Part shown: positions 10,751 through 21,168 of the stretch, one piece after another
Layout of the letters: each line of letters begins with the position of its first letter
Numbering within the stretch: the stretch's first letter is position 1
NCBI RefSeq assembly: GCF_014302995.1
Contig: NZ_CP060295.1
Span: 4,269,501-4,333,500, forward strand
DNA: 64,000 nt
Reading direction: 5' to 3'
From: Variovorax sp. PAMC26660
GTDB lineage: Bacteria > Pseudomonadota > Gammaproteobacteria > Burkholderiales > Burkholderiaceae_C
Notes under the pieces: generated by a model
The model's input: only the letters and a program-made list of their open reading frames with translations
Databases searched by the model: none
Told to the model about the DNA's origin: nothing
Translations under genes and position numbers: made by a program

Positions 10751-11511
10751 GCACTTCAGGCAACGCCGGTACCACCTCGCTGTCGGTCAACCTCAACAAG
10801 GTGGCCCTGGTCCGCAACACACGCCATCTGGGCATCCCGAGCGTGGTGAAGGCGGCACAGGCCTGCCTGGCCGCCGGCGCGCAGGGCATCACCGTGCATC
10901 CGCGGCCCGACGCGCGCCACATCCGCGCGCACGATGTCAGCGACCTCTCGACGCTGCTCGCCAAGGACTGGCCGGCGATCGAGTTCAACATCGAGGGCAA
11001 CCCCTTCCAGAACCTGATGGACTTCGTGCGCACGCTGAAGCCGCATCAGGCCACCTTCGTGCCCGACAGCGAAACGCAATCGACCAGCGACCATGGCTGG
11101 AGCTTCCCTGAAGTCGCGGAGCGCCTGCGCCCGCTGATCGCCGAAGCCAAGGCCTTGGGCGTGCGCGTCAGCCTGTTCATGGACCCTGTTCCCGGGATGA
11201 TGGCGGCGGTCAAGGCCGTGGGCGCCGACCGTGTCGAGCTCTACACCGAAGGCTATGCGGCATCGCGCGGCACTCCCGATGAAGAAGCCGTGCTTGCGCG
11301 CTATGTGGCCTCGGCACGCGCGGCGCATGCCGCGGGCCTGGGCGTCAATGCAGGCCACGATCTGAGCCGCGACAACCTCACCGCCTTCCTGCGCGCGGTG
11401 CCCGGCGTGCACGAGGTCTCGATCGGCCACGCCTTCGTCGCCGACGCGCTCGAACTCGGCTACACGGCCACCACGCAGGAGTACCTGCGCTGCATCAGCG
11501 AAGCGCAGTGA
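10747..11511 (+). CDS. pdxJ: pyridoxine 5'-phosphate synthase
   Basis: A 254-residue TIM-barrel enzyme that condenses 1-deoxyxylulose 5-phosphate with 3-amino-2-oxopropyl phosphate in vitamin B6 synthesis. Family landmarks are Leu-Ser-Val-Asn-Leu-Asn-Lys-Val-Ala near the N-terminus, [15 protein letters not shown], and Gly-Val-Asn-Ala-Gly-His-Asp-Leu. The ATG overlaps the recO stop. The pdxJ-acpS order is conserved in many proteobacteria. Confidence 0.96.
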   Translation: MSTSGNAGTTSLSVNLNKVALVRNTRHLGIPSVVKAAQACLAAGAQGITVHPRPDARHIRAHDVSDLSTLLAKDWPAIEFNIEGNPFQNLMDFVRTLKPHQATFVPDSETQSTSDHGWSFPEVAERLRPLIAEAKALGVRVSLFMDPVPGMMAAVKAVGADRVELYTEGYAASRGTPDEEAVLARYVASARAAHAAGLGVNAGHDLSRDNLTAFLRAVPGVHEVSIGHAFVADALELGYTATTQEYLRCISEAQ

Positions 11512-11524
11512 ACGCCGGCGCCGC

Positions 11525-11932
11525 ATGATCTACGGCATTGGCACCGACATCTGCGACCTGCGTCGCATTGCGGCGACCTTCGAGCGCCAGGGCGAGCGCT
11601 TCGCCCGCAAGGTGCTGTGCGACGCCGAGTTCGCTGTGTGGAAGGCCCGCAGCGAGCGCTGGCCGAAGCGCGGGCTGAGTTACCTCGCCACGCGCTTCTC
11701 CGCCAAGGAGGCCTTCAGCAAGGCCATCGGCATGGGCATGCGCATGCCCATGACCTGGCGCTCGTGCGAGATCGCCAACCTGCGCAGCGGCAAGCCGGTG
11801 ATCGTGCTGCATGGCGAACTCAAGGACTGGTTCGAGGCCAAGGGCCTCACCGCCCACGTGACCGTGACCGATGAAACCGAATATGCCGCGAGCTTTGTCG
11901 TGGTCGAGCACAAGAGCAGCAGCGACGCATGA
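11525..11932 (+). CDS. acpS: holo-[acyl-carrier-protein] synthase
   Basis: A 135-residue enzyme that transfers 4'-phosphopantetheine from CoA to acyl carrier protein. The metal-binding Asp8 (Gly-Ile-Gly-Thr-Asp-Ile) and Glu62 (Phe-Ser-Ala-Lys-Glu-Ala) of the two AcpS signatures are present. It begins 13 bases after pdxJ and overlaps nagZ by four bases (ATGA). Confidence 0.95.
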   Translation: MIYGIGTDICDLRRIAATFERQGERFARKVLCDAEFAVWKARSERWPKRGLSYLATRFSAKEAFSKAIGMGMRMPMTWRSCEIANLRSGKPVIVLHGELKDWFEAKGLTAHVTVTDETEYAASFVVVEHKSSSDA

Positions 11933-13017
11933 ATCCGATTTCCAGTACCCATTCGCCGTTGATCATCGACGTAGCCGGCACCGAACTGAACGCGGCCGAC
12001 CGCCGGCGACTTGCCGACCCGCTGGTGGGCGGCGTGATCCATTTCGCCCGCAACTGGCAGGACCGCGCCCAGATGACGGCGCTCAATGCCGAGATCAAGG
12101 CGATCCGCCCCGACCTGCTGATCTGCGTCGACCACGAAGGCGGGCGCGTGCAGCGTTTTCGCACCGATGGCTTCACGCGGCTGCCGTCGATGCGCGCCCT
12201 GGGCGAGCTGTGGATGCGCGACGCCATGCGCGCGACGCAGGCCGCCACTGCGACGGGCCTCGTACTGGCCGCCGAGTTGCGAGCTTGCGGCGTCGACTTC
12301 AGCTTTGCGCCAGTGCTCGATCTGGACTACGGCGAGAGCAGTGTCATTGGCGACCGCAGTTTTCACCGCGACCCGCGTGTGGTCGCGTTGCTCGCCAAGA
12401 GCGTCATGCACGGCATGCTGCAGGCGGACATGCGCAATTGCGGCAAGCATTTCCCGGGGCACGGTTTCGTGACGGCCGACTCGCATGTCGAGATTCCGGT
12501 CGACAAGCGCGGACTCCAGGCCATCCTGGCCGACGACGCTCGGCCTTACGACTGGCTGGCGGGCACGCTCACCGCGGTGATGCCGGCGCATGTGATCTAT
12601 CCGAAGGTCGACAAGCGGCCGGCGGGCTTTTCATCCAAGTGGCTGAAGGCCGTCCTGCGGCAGCGGCTCGGTTTCGACGGCGCGATCTTCAGCGATGACC
12701 TCAGCATGGAGGCCGGGCGCTACATAGACGGCAAGCTGCTCAGCTACGCCGATGCCGCGCTGGCGGCCATCGACGCAGGCTGCGATCTGGCGTTGCTGTG
12801 CAACCAGAGCATCGGCGATGGCGCGCCGCTCGACGCGTTGCTGGAAGATTTCGGCGTGGTCCGCGATGCAGGCCGCTGGGTGGGCGATGCCGCCAGTGAG
12901 GCACGCCGGCGGGCGCTGCTGCCTCGTTCGGCTGCGTCGTCGTGGCCGTTTCTCGCAAGTTCAGCGGAATACCTGGGCGCCAGGCGCATGCTGTCGCACG
13001 GCGGTCTGACGGAGTAG
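11929..13017 (+). CDS. nagZ: beta-N-acetylhexosaminidase NagZ
   Basis: A 362-residue cytoplasmic GH3 enzyme that removes N-acetylglucosamine from anhydromuropeptides during cell-wall recycling. Conserved elements are [10 protein letters not shown] (68-77), Lys-His-Phe-Pro-Gly-His-Gly (173-179) followed by Asp-Ser-His (184-186), and the nucleophile region Phe-Ser-Asp-Asp-Leu-Ser-Met (254-260). There is no signal peptide, as expected. It overlaps acpS, and a glycosyltransferase starts three bases after its stop. Confidence 0.94.
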   Translation: MNPISSTHSPLIIDVAGTELNAADRRRLADPLVGGVIHFARNWQDRAQMTALNAEIKAIRPDLLICVDHEGGRVQRFRTDGFTRLPSMRALGELWMRDAMRATQAATATGLVLAAELRACGVDFSFAPVLDLDYGESSVIGDRSFHRDPRVVALLAKSVMHGMLQADMRNCGKHFPGHGFVTADSHVEIPVDKRGLQAILADDARPYDWLAGTLTAVMPAHVIYPKVDKRPAGFSSKWLKAVLRQRLGFDGAIFSDDLSMEAGRYIDGKLLSYADAALAAIDAGCDLALLCNQSIGDGAPLDALLEDFGVVRDAGRWVGDAASEARRRALLPRSAASSWPFLASSAEYLGARRMLSHGGLTE

Positions 13018-13020
13018 CGC

Positions 13021-14370
13021 ATGCCTTTGTGCCTGAGCTTCTTTCCGCGCAAGGACGAGGCCACGCTGCGCAACCATGCGCACTACTGCCGCTTGTTCGG
13101 CTATCCGCATCAGTGGGTCGAGGCGGACCGCATCCGTCATCCGGCATTGCGCGACAGCGCCCGGTACAGCCACATCCTGCGCCATCTGCGCACGCTGCCC
13201 GAGAACGACTGGCTCCTGTTTCTCGACGGCGATTCGGTGGTGTTCCATCCCGTCGCCATCGAGGCCTTGATGCAGGGGCGGGACTCGCTGGTGGTGGAGG
13301 GTCCGCCCAGCGGCGACCAGCCGGGCCCCGCGATGACCAACATGATGGTGCTGCGCAACACCGCCGCGAACCGTGCCGCGCTGCACGCGTTGATGGGCGA
13401 TGCGGGGAATGTCATCGCCTTGGTGAACCGCTCGACCGACGAAGCCGCGCGGCTGCGTCCAGTGGGCCTGCTCGGATGCAACGCCATGGTTGGCGACATC
13501 TACGTCAATGTCTCGTGGCGCATTCCGCAGTGGTTCCAGGCGCGCATCTTCGTCGTCAACCTGGGGCCGCTGCCCGTTGCGGCACCCGAGGGCGAATGGC
13601 GCGAAGCGCTGCTGCATGACACGAACCTGCAGGACTTGCTGGTGGCGCAGGTCAACAATGCGCTCATCCATGGCCATCCCATGCTGCAACCGGCGGCCTA
13701 TCCTGCGCTGTCGGACGACGCCATGTCGAGCTACAACGCCGGCGCGGACATCGCCTTCGTCACGCTCTACACCCACCACGTTGCGAGCTATGCGCGGGTT
13801 TCCGAACACAACGTGAAGCGCTACTGCGACAGGCACGGTTATGCCTATCACGTGTACCGTGCGGTGCCCGAGACGATCGATCCTGGCATTGGCGGTTCGT
13901 GGGTCCGCAGCTGGCTGCTGCAACAGCACATCGCGCATCACAAGTGGGTGATCTGGGTCGATGCCGACGTCCTCTTCGTCAATCAAGGCCGCCGCATCGA
14001 CGACCTGCTCGAAGGGCGCGAGCTGCTGCTGGCGAAGGATGTGGGCGGTTGGGCCTTCAATTCGGGTGTGATGGGTTTTCGCAATACGGCCCGCAACGCC
14101 GACCTGCTCGCGCGCATCTGGCAACGGATCGGCGAGGTGGGTGACAAGTCGGCGGTCTACAGCAGCCAGGGCGACCAGTACTACACCAACCAGGTGCTGT
14201 CCGAAGAGGGGTTGGTCGATGACCGTGTCGTCGTCGACAACCTGAGTATCAACACGCCGCCGCACCTGGCCTCGGACGAGACGCTGCTGGTGCACTTCAT
14301 CAACCTGGACGAACCGTACCGGTCGGCGTACATGGCATCGATGGACGCGGTCTCCCAGCGCTTGCGCTAG
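13021..14370 (+). CDS. glycosyltransferase with two tandem GT-A-like domains
   Basis: A 449-residue protein, predicted soluble. It looks like two copies of one glycosyltransferase domain. In the first half Trp-Leu-Leu-Phe-Leu-Asp-Gly-Asp (Asp69/Asp71) is followed 43 residues later by Leu-Arg-Asn-Thr-Ala-Ala-Asn. In the second half Trp-Val-Ile-Trp-Val-Asp-Ala-Asp (Asp314/Asp316) is followed 40 residues later by Phe-Arg-Asn-Thr-Ala-Arg-Asn. The second half resembles the galactosyltransferase GMA12/MNN10 type. The DxD motifs suggest metal-dependent nucleotide-sugar binding. Donor and acceptor are unknown. It starts three bases after nagZ and ends in a CTAG shared with the convergent gene. Confidence 0.75.
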   Translation: MPLCLSFFPRKDEATLRNHAHYCRLFGYPHQWVEADRIRHPALRDSARYSHILRHLRTLPENDWLLFLDGDSVVFHPVAIEALMQGRDSLVVEGPPSGDQPGPAMTNMMVLRNTAANRAALHALMGDAGNVIALVNRSTDEAARLRPVGLLGCNAMVGDIYVNVSWRIPQWFQARIFVVNLGPLPVAAPEGEWREALLHDTNLQDLLVAQVNNALIHGHPMLQPAAYPALSDDAMSSYNAGADIAFVTLYTHHVASYARVSEHNVKRYCDRHGYAYHVYRAVPETIDPGIGGSWVRSWLLQQHIAHHKWVIWVDADVLFVNQGRRIDDLLEGRELLLAKDVGGWAFNSGVMGFRNTARNADLLARIWQRIGEVGDKSAVYSSQGDQYYTNQVLSEEGLVDDRVVVDNLSINTPPHLASDETLLVHFINLDEPYRSAYMASMDAVSQRLR

Positions 14371-16292
14371 TTGGCTGCCGACTCCGGTTCGAGCCTGAAG
14401 ATCCGCACCGGCAACTGGTTGGCTGCGGGGGCCAGGAACCGGGCCACCTCGGGAATCATGAACTGGCTTTCCAGCCATGCCTTGTCGGCCAGGCCCGCAT
14501 TGAAGAAGACCTGCAGCAGGCGCAATGCCTCGTGCCGAAGCGCACGGGTCAGTGTTTCGTGTTCGACCAGTTGTTGCTCCGGCGCTGCTGCCGGGCTGAA
14601 GCAGGCGCGTGCCAGGGTTTGCAACAGGCCTTGCGCAAAGTCCAGTGCCGACGGCCAATACAGCGCATAGAGCTTCGCGATCTCGTGCACGTCTTCGCCG
14701 CTGGATTTCGGCAGCAGATAGGCCAGCACCAGTGCGCGCGCTTGTGAGGCCTGCGTAGCGGCGCGGGCCGCATCGGCGGACGCGGGCAATGCGACCGGCC
14801 GGTGCAGCAGTTGGGGGACCACAGCGAAACGTGCGCCCGCGGCCACGCTTTTGCACAGCATGTGCAAGTCGTCGTGCGCCGTGAATTCCGGGTCGTGGCG
14901 CACGCCGCTGCGTTCAAGAAAACTGCGTCGCACCATGCAGGCTGACAGCAGCAGCGGACGGGGCCCGAGGTACTCGACCAGGATGTCCTGGTGCCGCTCG
15001 GCGAATTCGAACGGCCCTTCGTGCGTATCGCACCAGCAGCCCACGATGTCGATGTCGGTGCAGGTCTCCAGCAGCGCGGCCTGGCGTTGCAGGCGTTCGG
15101 GGGCGGGAATGTCGCCGGCATCGGAAAAGACGATGTAGTCGCCTTGCGCCTGCGCCAATGCAAGATTGCGGGCCGTGGCGCGGTCGCATGCGACCGGCAA
15201 CGAAATCAACTGTGCATTGGCGATGCCTGCTTGGGTGAGAAGGGTGTCGAGGCCAGCAATCCCCGCGGGAGCAACGAGCACCACTTGGAGCGCAACGTCG
15301 CTTTGCGCGGCCCACGCGTGCAGGCTTTGCGACAGGGCTTCAAGCGAGTCCCCGGCCATGAGGCACACCGTCACACGCGGCATGTTCGTTGCCACGAACC
15401 GATCGGGCTGCTGCGCGCGCCAGCTCAGGAAGCGCTGGATGGCCGGGCCCACAAGGGGAGGCGCGAACGCATGGCTGAACAGCTCCAGGCCTTTGCGTTC
15501 GAGCGCCGCGCGGCGGGGGGCATCGGCGAGCAATTGCTCGATCGTCTCGATGAGCTTTTCGTAAGGGGCGCCGACCACCGAGTCACGCACGGAGGCCTCG
15601 ATCTCACTGTCGGGATAAAGCTCGCAGACCACCGCCTTGCGATGGCGCAGCAGGATCGACAGGCGCGGCACTTCGACGATGCGCGACTCCTCCCAGTTGT
15701 GGAGGTTGAGCACGATCTTCGCGCGGCGCATGAAGCCGTTGCGCTCTTCCAGTGTCCAGGCGCGCCCGCGATTGACTTCGACCCGCAGTCCGCGCGCCAT
15801 CAGCCCTTCGAGAATGTCGATGCGCCGGCGCGTCAGCGAGCCGAAGAACACGACGTCGATGTCCTGCTGCTCATCGGGCAGGATGTCGCTCAGCGGCAGG
15901 ATTTCCGCCGCACCGGGTTCCCAACCGAGTGCGACGTAGTCCGCGTTCCTGTATTCCAGCTGGCGATGCCGCTGGAAATTCGACTTGCTGTATTCCCAGA
16001 GATAGCACTGCTTGAGAACGCCGAGGTAGCGCTCGTTCCAGGCGTGGGTGCCAAGCACCATCGGCTCGAAATTGACGACGATGCAATCGGGGTGGTGCTG
16101 CTCGATGTGTTCCCATGGCACATCCCAGAAGAAAAATAGGATGTTGATTTCACCCGGTTCGATGTAGCTCTGGTTGAAACGGGTCGGATAGCCGAGGCTT
16201 TCAGCCGCCAGCCTGAAGGCTTCGACGATGTCGCCGCAGGTCTCGTGCGAGGACAGCGACGTGAAGTTGAGGCGAGGCAGCGTCGTTGTCAT
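14367..16292 (-). CDS. two-domain glycosyltransferase (GT-B-like plus GT2-like)
   Basis: A 641-residue protein. Residues from about 1 to 310 resemble a GT-B-type transferase, with Val-Val-Asn-Phe-Glu-Pro-Met early on and, later, an Arg-Ile-Val-Glu-Val-Pro-Arg-Leu segment like the family's donor-binding region. A second, GT2-like part starts near Pro-Arg-Val-Thr-Val-Cys-Leu-Met, with Asp-Tyr-Ile-Val-Phe-Ser-Asp-Ala-Gly-Asp in the position of the usual DxD. ATG 16292 is chosen because the region upstream reads as low-complexity sequence. It is last in the probable lysS-yegD-ygjP-GT transcription unit, 49 bases after the ygjP-like gene. It may act in surface polysaccharide or protein glycosylation (inference). 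Confidence 0.72.
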   Translation of the reverse strand: MTTTLPRLNFTSLSSHETCGDIVEAFRLAAESLGYPTRFNQSYIEPGEINILFFFWDVPWEHIEQHHPDCIVVNFEPMVLGTHAWNERYLGVLKQCYLWEYSKSNFQRHRQLEYRNADYVALGWEPGAAEILPLSDILPDEQQDIDVVFFGSLTRRRIDILEGLMARGLRVEVNRGRAWTLEERNGFMRRAKIVLNLHNWEESRIVEVPRLSILLRHRKAVVCELYPDSEIEASVRDSVVGAPYEKLIETIEQLLADAPRRAALERKGLELFSHAFAPPLVGPAIQRFLSWRAQQPDRFVATNMPRVTVCLMAGDSLEALSQSLHAWAAQSDVALQVVLVAPAGIAGLDTLLTQAGIANAQLISLPVACDRATARNLALAQAQGDYIVFSDAGDIPAPERLQRQAALLETCTDIDIVGCWCDTHEGPFEFAERHQDILVEYLGPRPLLLSACMVRRSFLERSGVRHDPEFTAHDDLHMLCKSVAAGARFAVVPQLLHRPVALPASADAARAATQASQARALVLAYLLPKSSGEDVHEIAKLYALYWPSALDFAQGLLQTLARACFSPAAAPEQQLVEHETLTRALRHEALRLLQVFFNAGLADKAWLESQFMIPEVARFLAPAANQLPVRIFRLEPESAAN

Positions 16293-16341
16293 GTGGGTAA
16301 CGGCGCAGGCATGTTGGGATGACGCAGGTGAGGGAAGGGGG

Positions 16342-16878
16342 TTAGTCGCCGCCCGGCATGGGAGTCGCAACCATGCCGGACCAAAGGCGTTTTCCGCCCG
16401 TGTTCAGATGCTCAAGGTACAGGCGCAAATCGAACTCCAATCGATGATAGTCCGGCTCCATGTGCATGCAAAGTGCGTAAAACGCCTTGTCGTGCTCACG
16501 CTCCTTCATATGTGCCAACTCGTGCACAACAATCATGCGCAGCCAGTCGAGCGGCACTTCCTTGAACAGGCTGGCCACCCGGATCTCGCGCTTGGCCTTG
16601 AGCTTGCCGCCCTGCACGCGCGAGACCGTGGTGTGCGTGCCGAGCGCATTGCGGATCACGTGCAGTTTGCTGTCGTACATCACCTTGGACAACGGCTCGG
16701 CCTTGCGCATGAAATCGCTCTTGAGCCCGCTCACGTAGTCGTAGAGCGCACGGTCTGTCTGGATGCCATGCGAGCCCTCGGGGTAGCGCTGGGTCAGCAG
16801 CGCCCCGAGCTTGTCTTCAGCCATCAGTTGGCGGACCTGATCCAGCAGGGATGCCGGATAGCCCGCCAGGTACTTCAT
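16342..16878 (-). CDS. YgjP-like (DUF45) metal-dependent hydrolase
   Basis: A 178-residue protein with the zinc-binding signature His-Glu-Leu-Ala-His-Met-Lys-Glu-Arg-Glu-His-Asp-Lys-Ala-Phe-Tyr, as in the YgjP/DUF45 metallopeptidase-like family. The family pattern of a Val-Ser-Arg-Val-Gln-Gly segment followed by the His box is present. E. coli YgjP has been linked to nucleotide hydrolysis, but substrate and role here are unknown. Its ATG overlaps the stop of the upstream Hsp70 gene (ATGA), so translation is probably coupled. Confidence 0.8.
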   Translation of the reverse strand: MKYLAGYPASLLDQVRQLMAEDKLGALLTQRYPEGSHGIQTDRALYDYVSGLKSDFMRKAEPLSKVMYDSKLHVIRNALGTHTTVSRVQGGKLKAKREIRVASLFKEVPLDWLRMIVVHELAHMKEREHDKAFYALCMHMEPDYHRLEFDLRLYLEHLNTGGKRLWSGMVATPMPGGD

Positions 16879-18146
16879 GCCGTGCGTCCTGGCCGCGCGA
16901 CGCAGGCCAGGCCGGTCGCCACGCCGCCGAACAGGTCGCCTTCGACAAGATTCACGCCGGCAAAGCTCTTGCGCAATGCGTGCTGGAACGGCCGCAGGGC
17001 CGAAGAGCCGCCGGTCAGGTAGATTGCATCGAGGTCATTGCTCCGCAGGCCGGCCCGCTTGACGCAGGCGTGCGCACACGCGATGACGTTCTCGAGCGGC
17101 GTTGCGAGCTGTTGTGCCATGTCCGCCGGCGAGAGCGAAGCGACCAGCCCCGCTTCGGCGCAGGAAAGATCGATCGCGGTTTCCGCATCCCGCACCGAAG
17201 CATCGATCTTGGCCGCTTCGACAGCGCTGGCAATGCGGTGGCCATGCCGCTCTTCGAGCACGTTCATCAGCCGGTCGTGCAGCCGCGTGTCGCTGTAGCT
17301 CGTGCGCAGCTCCTTGGCCTGGCGAACCGCCTTGGGTGCGTAGAGCCAGTTGATCAGGTGCCAGGACGACAGCTCGAAGAACACCTTGCTCGGCACCTCG
17401 CGCCCCTGCGCGCCGGTGTGGCGAAAGCCGAACTGCGGCATGACGCGTTCGAGGTTCAGGCGCTGGTCGAAGTCGGTGCCGCCGATGTGCACGCCACTGG
17501 TGGCGAGCACGTCGTTGCTGCGGTCGTCGTGCGCGGCACGCTCGGGGCCGACGCGCACGACGGTGAAGTCCGAGGTGCCGCCGCCGATGTCGACGATCAG
17601 CACGATCGATTCTTTGGTAATGCGCTGTTCATAGTCGAAGGCTGCGGCAATCGGTTCGAGCTGGAACGCGATGTCGCGAAAACCGGCCGCGCGGGCCGCA
17701 TGCCGCAGGCTTTCTTCGGCGCGCTCGTCGCGCTTGGAGTCGTCGTCCACGAAGTGCACCGGGCGCCCGATCACGACGCGCTCCGGCATCTGTCCAAGCT
17801 CGCGGCTGGCTCGCACGGCCAGCTCGCGCAGGAAGCGCGCGATGATGTCCTCGAAGCTCACGAGGCCGTCGTAGATCGCTGTTTTCTCCTGCATCAGCGC
17901 ACTGCCGAGCAGGCTCTTGAGCGAGCGCATCAGGCGCCCTTCGGTGCCCGACAGGTACTGGGCGATGGCCTCGCGGCCGAAATGCGTCGTGCGGTCTTCG
18001 GCATTGAAGAAGATCGCGGTCGGCAGCGTGGTGGCCGTGCCTTCGATGGGCAGCAGCCGGGCGACGCCGTCGACCCGGCAGGCCACGGCGGAGTTGGAGG
18101 TGCCGAAGTCGATGCCGATCGTCGGCAGCGACGACGGAGACAACAC
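16875..18146 (-). CDS. YegD-type Hsp70 family protein
   Basis: A protein of about 423 residues with an actin/Hsp70 ATPase fold but no C-terminal substrate-binding domain. Phosphate-1 motif Ile-Gly-Ile-Asp-Phe-Gly-Thr-Ser-Asn is at 10-18, phosphate-2 is Val-Asp-Ile-Gly-Gly-Gly-Thr-Ser-Asp-Phe, and the late adenosine motif is Leu-Thr-Gly-Gly-Ser-Ser. This matches the YegD group, whose clients are unknown. The start is uncertain: GTG 18146 has AGGGA at good spacing, while TTG 18152 would overlap the lysS stop (TTGA). Both keep the motif near the N-terminus. Confidence 0.85.
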   Translation of the reverse strand: MLSPSSLPTIGIDFGTSNSAVACRVDGVARLLPIEGTATTLPTAIFFNAEDRTTHFGREAIAQYLSGTEGRLMRSLKSLLGSALMQEKTAIYDGLVSFEDIIARFLRELAVRASRELGQMPERVVIGRPVHFVDDDSKRDERAEESLRHAARAAGFRDIAFQLEPIAAAFDYEQRITKESIVLIVDIGGGTSDFTVVRVGPERAAHDDRSNDVLATSGVHIGGTDFDQRLNLERVMPQFGFRHTGAQGREVPSKVFFELSSWHLINWLYAPKAVRQAKELRTSYSDTRLHDRLMNVLEERHGHRIASAVEAAKIDASVRDAETAIDLSCAEAGLVASLSPADMAQQLATPLENVIACAHACVKRAGLRSNDLDAIYLTGGSSALRPFQHALRKSFAGVNLVEGDLFGGVATGLACVARPGRTA

Positions 18147-18148
18147 GC

Positions 18149-19720
<1,572 letters not shown>

Positions 19721-19845
19721 GGGAGGCGGGTGGCGCGCAACCGGGAGCGTGCGCGGGGCTGGCATTTTAGCCCATGGGCCTTTGAATAAAACCTGCCCCT
19801 ATCGCCCGTCAATCCTGCGCAATGCGCTATGAAAAATGTAGCGAC

Positions 19846-20490
19846 CTATTCAGTGATGCCTGTGCGTGTGAGCAGATCGCTGACCAGTTCGAGGCGCATG
19901 AGCGGGCTGTCGAGTTCCATCAGCCGTTGCCGAAGCTCGAGTTGCATCGGCACCAACTCGCACCAGCGGTTGGCCACCCAGCCGCAGTCGTTGAACTGGT
20001 AGGGCGCGCCGATCGGCAGCCGCACCGACTCGCCGTGTGAGCCGCGCCGTTCCTCGAGCGTGTCGACCAGACGCCGCAGCGCGGTGGCCGTGTGCTGCAG
20101 ATCGTCAGGAATCTCGAGCGCGATGTCGTCCATCACGGCTTCCACTTCGGCCACCCACAAGCCGTGCTTCTGCAGCTCGGTGTGGCGAACGCGAAAGCGC
20201 TGGGTGCCGACGCATTCGATCTGCAGCAGGCCGCTTTGCGGTGAGTCGAACTCGCGGATCACGGCCAGCGTGCCGATGGCGGCAAAGCTCTCGGCATCGG
20301 CGCCAGCCTTGCGCACCTCGCTGCCGCTGGTGAGGCTGACCACGCCGAAGGGCGCATCGGCCTTGCGGCATTTGCCGATCATGTCGAGGTAGCGGACCTC
20401 GAAGATGCGCAATGGAAGCAGGCCGCCCGGAAACAGGACCGTACCGAGCGGGAACAATGGCAGTGAATGCAAAAGGGGTTGTGTCGTCAT
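19846..20490 (-). CDS. Lon-N (LON substrate-binding) domain protein
   Basis: A 214-residue protein consisting of a Lon N-terminal-type domain without ATPase or protease parts. The pattern Leu-Pro-Leu-Phe-Pro-Leu-Gly-Thr-Val-Leu-Phe-Pro-Gly-Gly, then Pro-Leu-Arg-Ile-Phe-Glu-Val-Arg-Tyr, is diagnostic. Stand-alone members are widespread and of unclear function, perhaps in protein quality control. ATG 20490 has an AGGTTC-type purine tract upstream. It is divergent from yggT with 49 bases between the starts. Confidence 0.85.
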   Translation of the reverse strand: MTTQPLLHSLPLFPLGTVLFPGGLLPLRIFEVRYLDMIGKCRKADAPFGVVSLTSGSEVRKAGADAESFAAIGTLAVIREFDSPQSGLLQIECVGTQRFRVRHTELQKHGLWVAEVEAVMDDIALEIPDDLQHTATALRRLVDTLEERRGSHGESVRLPIGAPYQFNDCGWVANRWCELVPMQLELRQRLMELDSPLMRLELVSDLLTRTGITE

Positions 20491-20539
20491 CGAAGAACCT
20501 TGCGTGGCTATCATCGCATTCCGCTCACGACCCCGCCCC

Positions 20540-21100
20540 ATGCTCTATCAGATTCCCTCGTTCCTTCTCGACGTGATCGTCGGCCTGCTCGGCGGCGCCT
20601 GCCTGCTGCGCCTTTACATGCAGTACCACCGGGTGCCGTTCGGCAATCCGCTCGGGCGCTTCGTGTTTGCGATCACCGACTGGATCGTGCTGCCGCTGCG
20701 GCGCATCGTGCCGTCGATCAAGCGCTGGGACCTGGCAAGCCTGATCGCCGCCTGGCTGCTGGTGCTCGTGAAGTTCCTGCTGCTGTGGCTGCTGATCGGC
20801 AATCTGGGGCGGATTGCAACTTTGCCGCTGGTGTCGCTGGTGGGCCTGTTCCAGCTCGCGGTGTCGGGCCTGACGGCACTGCTGGTGGTCTATGCGGTGC
20901 TGTCGTGGGTGCCGGGCGCGTCGCCGATGCTGCTCGACCTGATCACGCGCCTGGCCGAACCGCTGGTGCGGCCGTTTCGCCGTTTCATCCCGCTGATCGG
21001 CGGCATCGACCTTTCGCCACTGGCCGCGATCGTCGTGCTGCAGGTGCTGGCGATCGTGCTGGGCAACCTGCTCGTGTTTGCCTATCAACTGACTTTTTGA
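20540..21100 (+). CDS. YggT family membrane protein
   Basis: A 186-residue, very hydrophobic protein with two copies of the YggT pattern. Each copy has a membrane segment, then Tyr/Trp and a short Pro-Leu-Arg-Arg-Ile or Pro-Phe-Arg-Arg-Phe-Ile-Pro loop. About four to five transmembrane helices are expected. YggT proteins have been linked to osmotic-shock tolerance and are related to chloroplast CCB3/YlmG proteins; the role here is unproven. A bidirectional terminator separates it from the convergent accD. Confidence 0.85.
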   Translation: MLYQIPSFLLDVIVGLLGGACLLRLYMQYHRVPFGNPLGRFVFAITDWIVLPLRRIVPSIKRWDLASLIAAWLLVLVKFLLLWLLIGNLGRIATLPLVSLVGLFQLAVSGLTALLVVYAVLSWVPGASPMLLDLITRLAEPLVRPFRRFIPLIGGIDLSPLAAIVVLQVLAIVLGNLLVFAYQLTF

Positions 21101-21110
21101 AGCGACAAGA

Positions 21111-21147
21111 AAAAAGGGCCCGGGTGCATCGCACCCGGGCCCTTTTT
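21111..21147. terminator. bidirectional terminator between yggT and accD
   Basis: A perfect 17-base arm pair (21111-21127 with 21131-21147) around the loop ATC, starting with five A and ending with five T. The same hairpin can end transcription from both strands, serving yggT and the convergent accD end. Confidence 0.9.
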
Positions 21148-21168
21148 CGTTGATTTGTCGCGTGCCGC

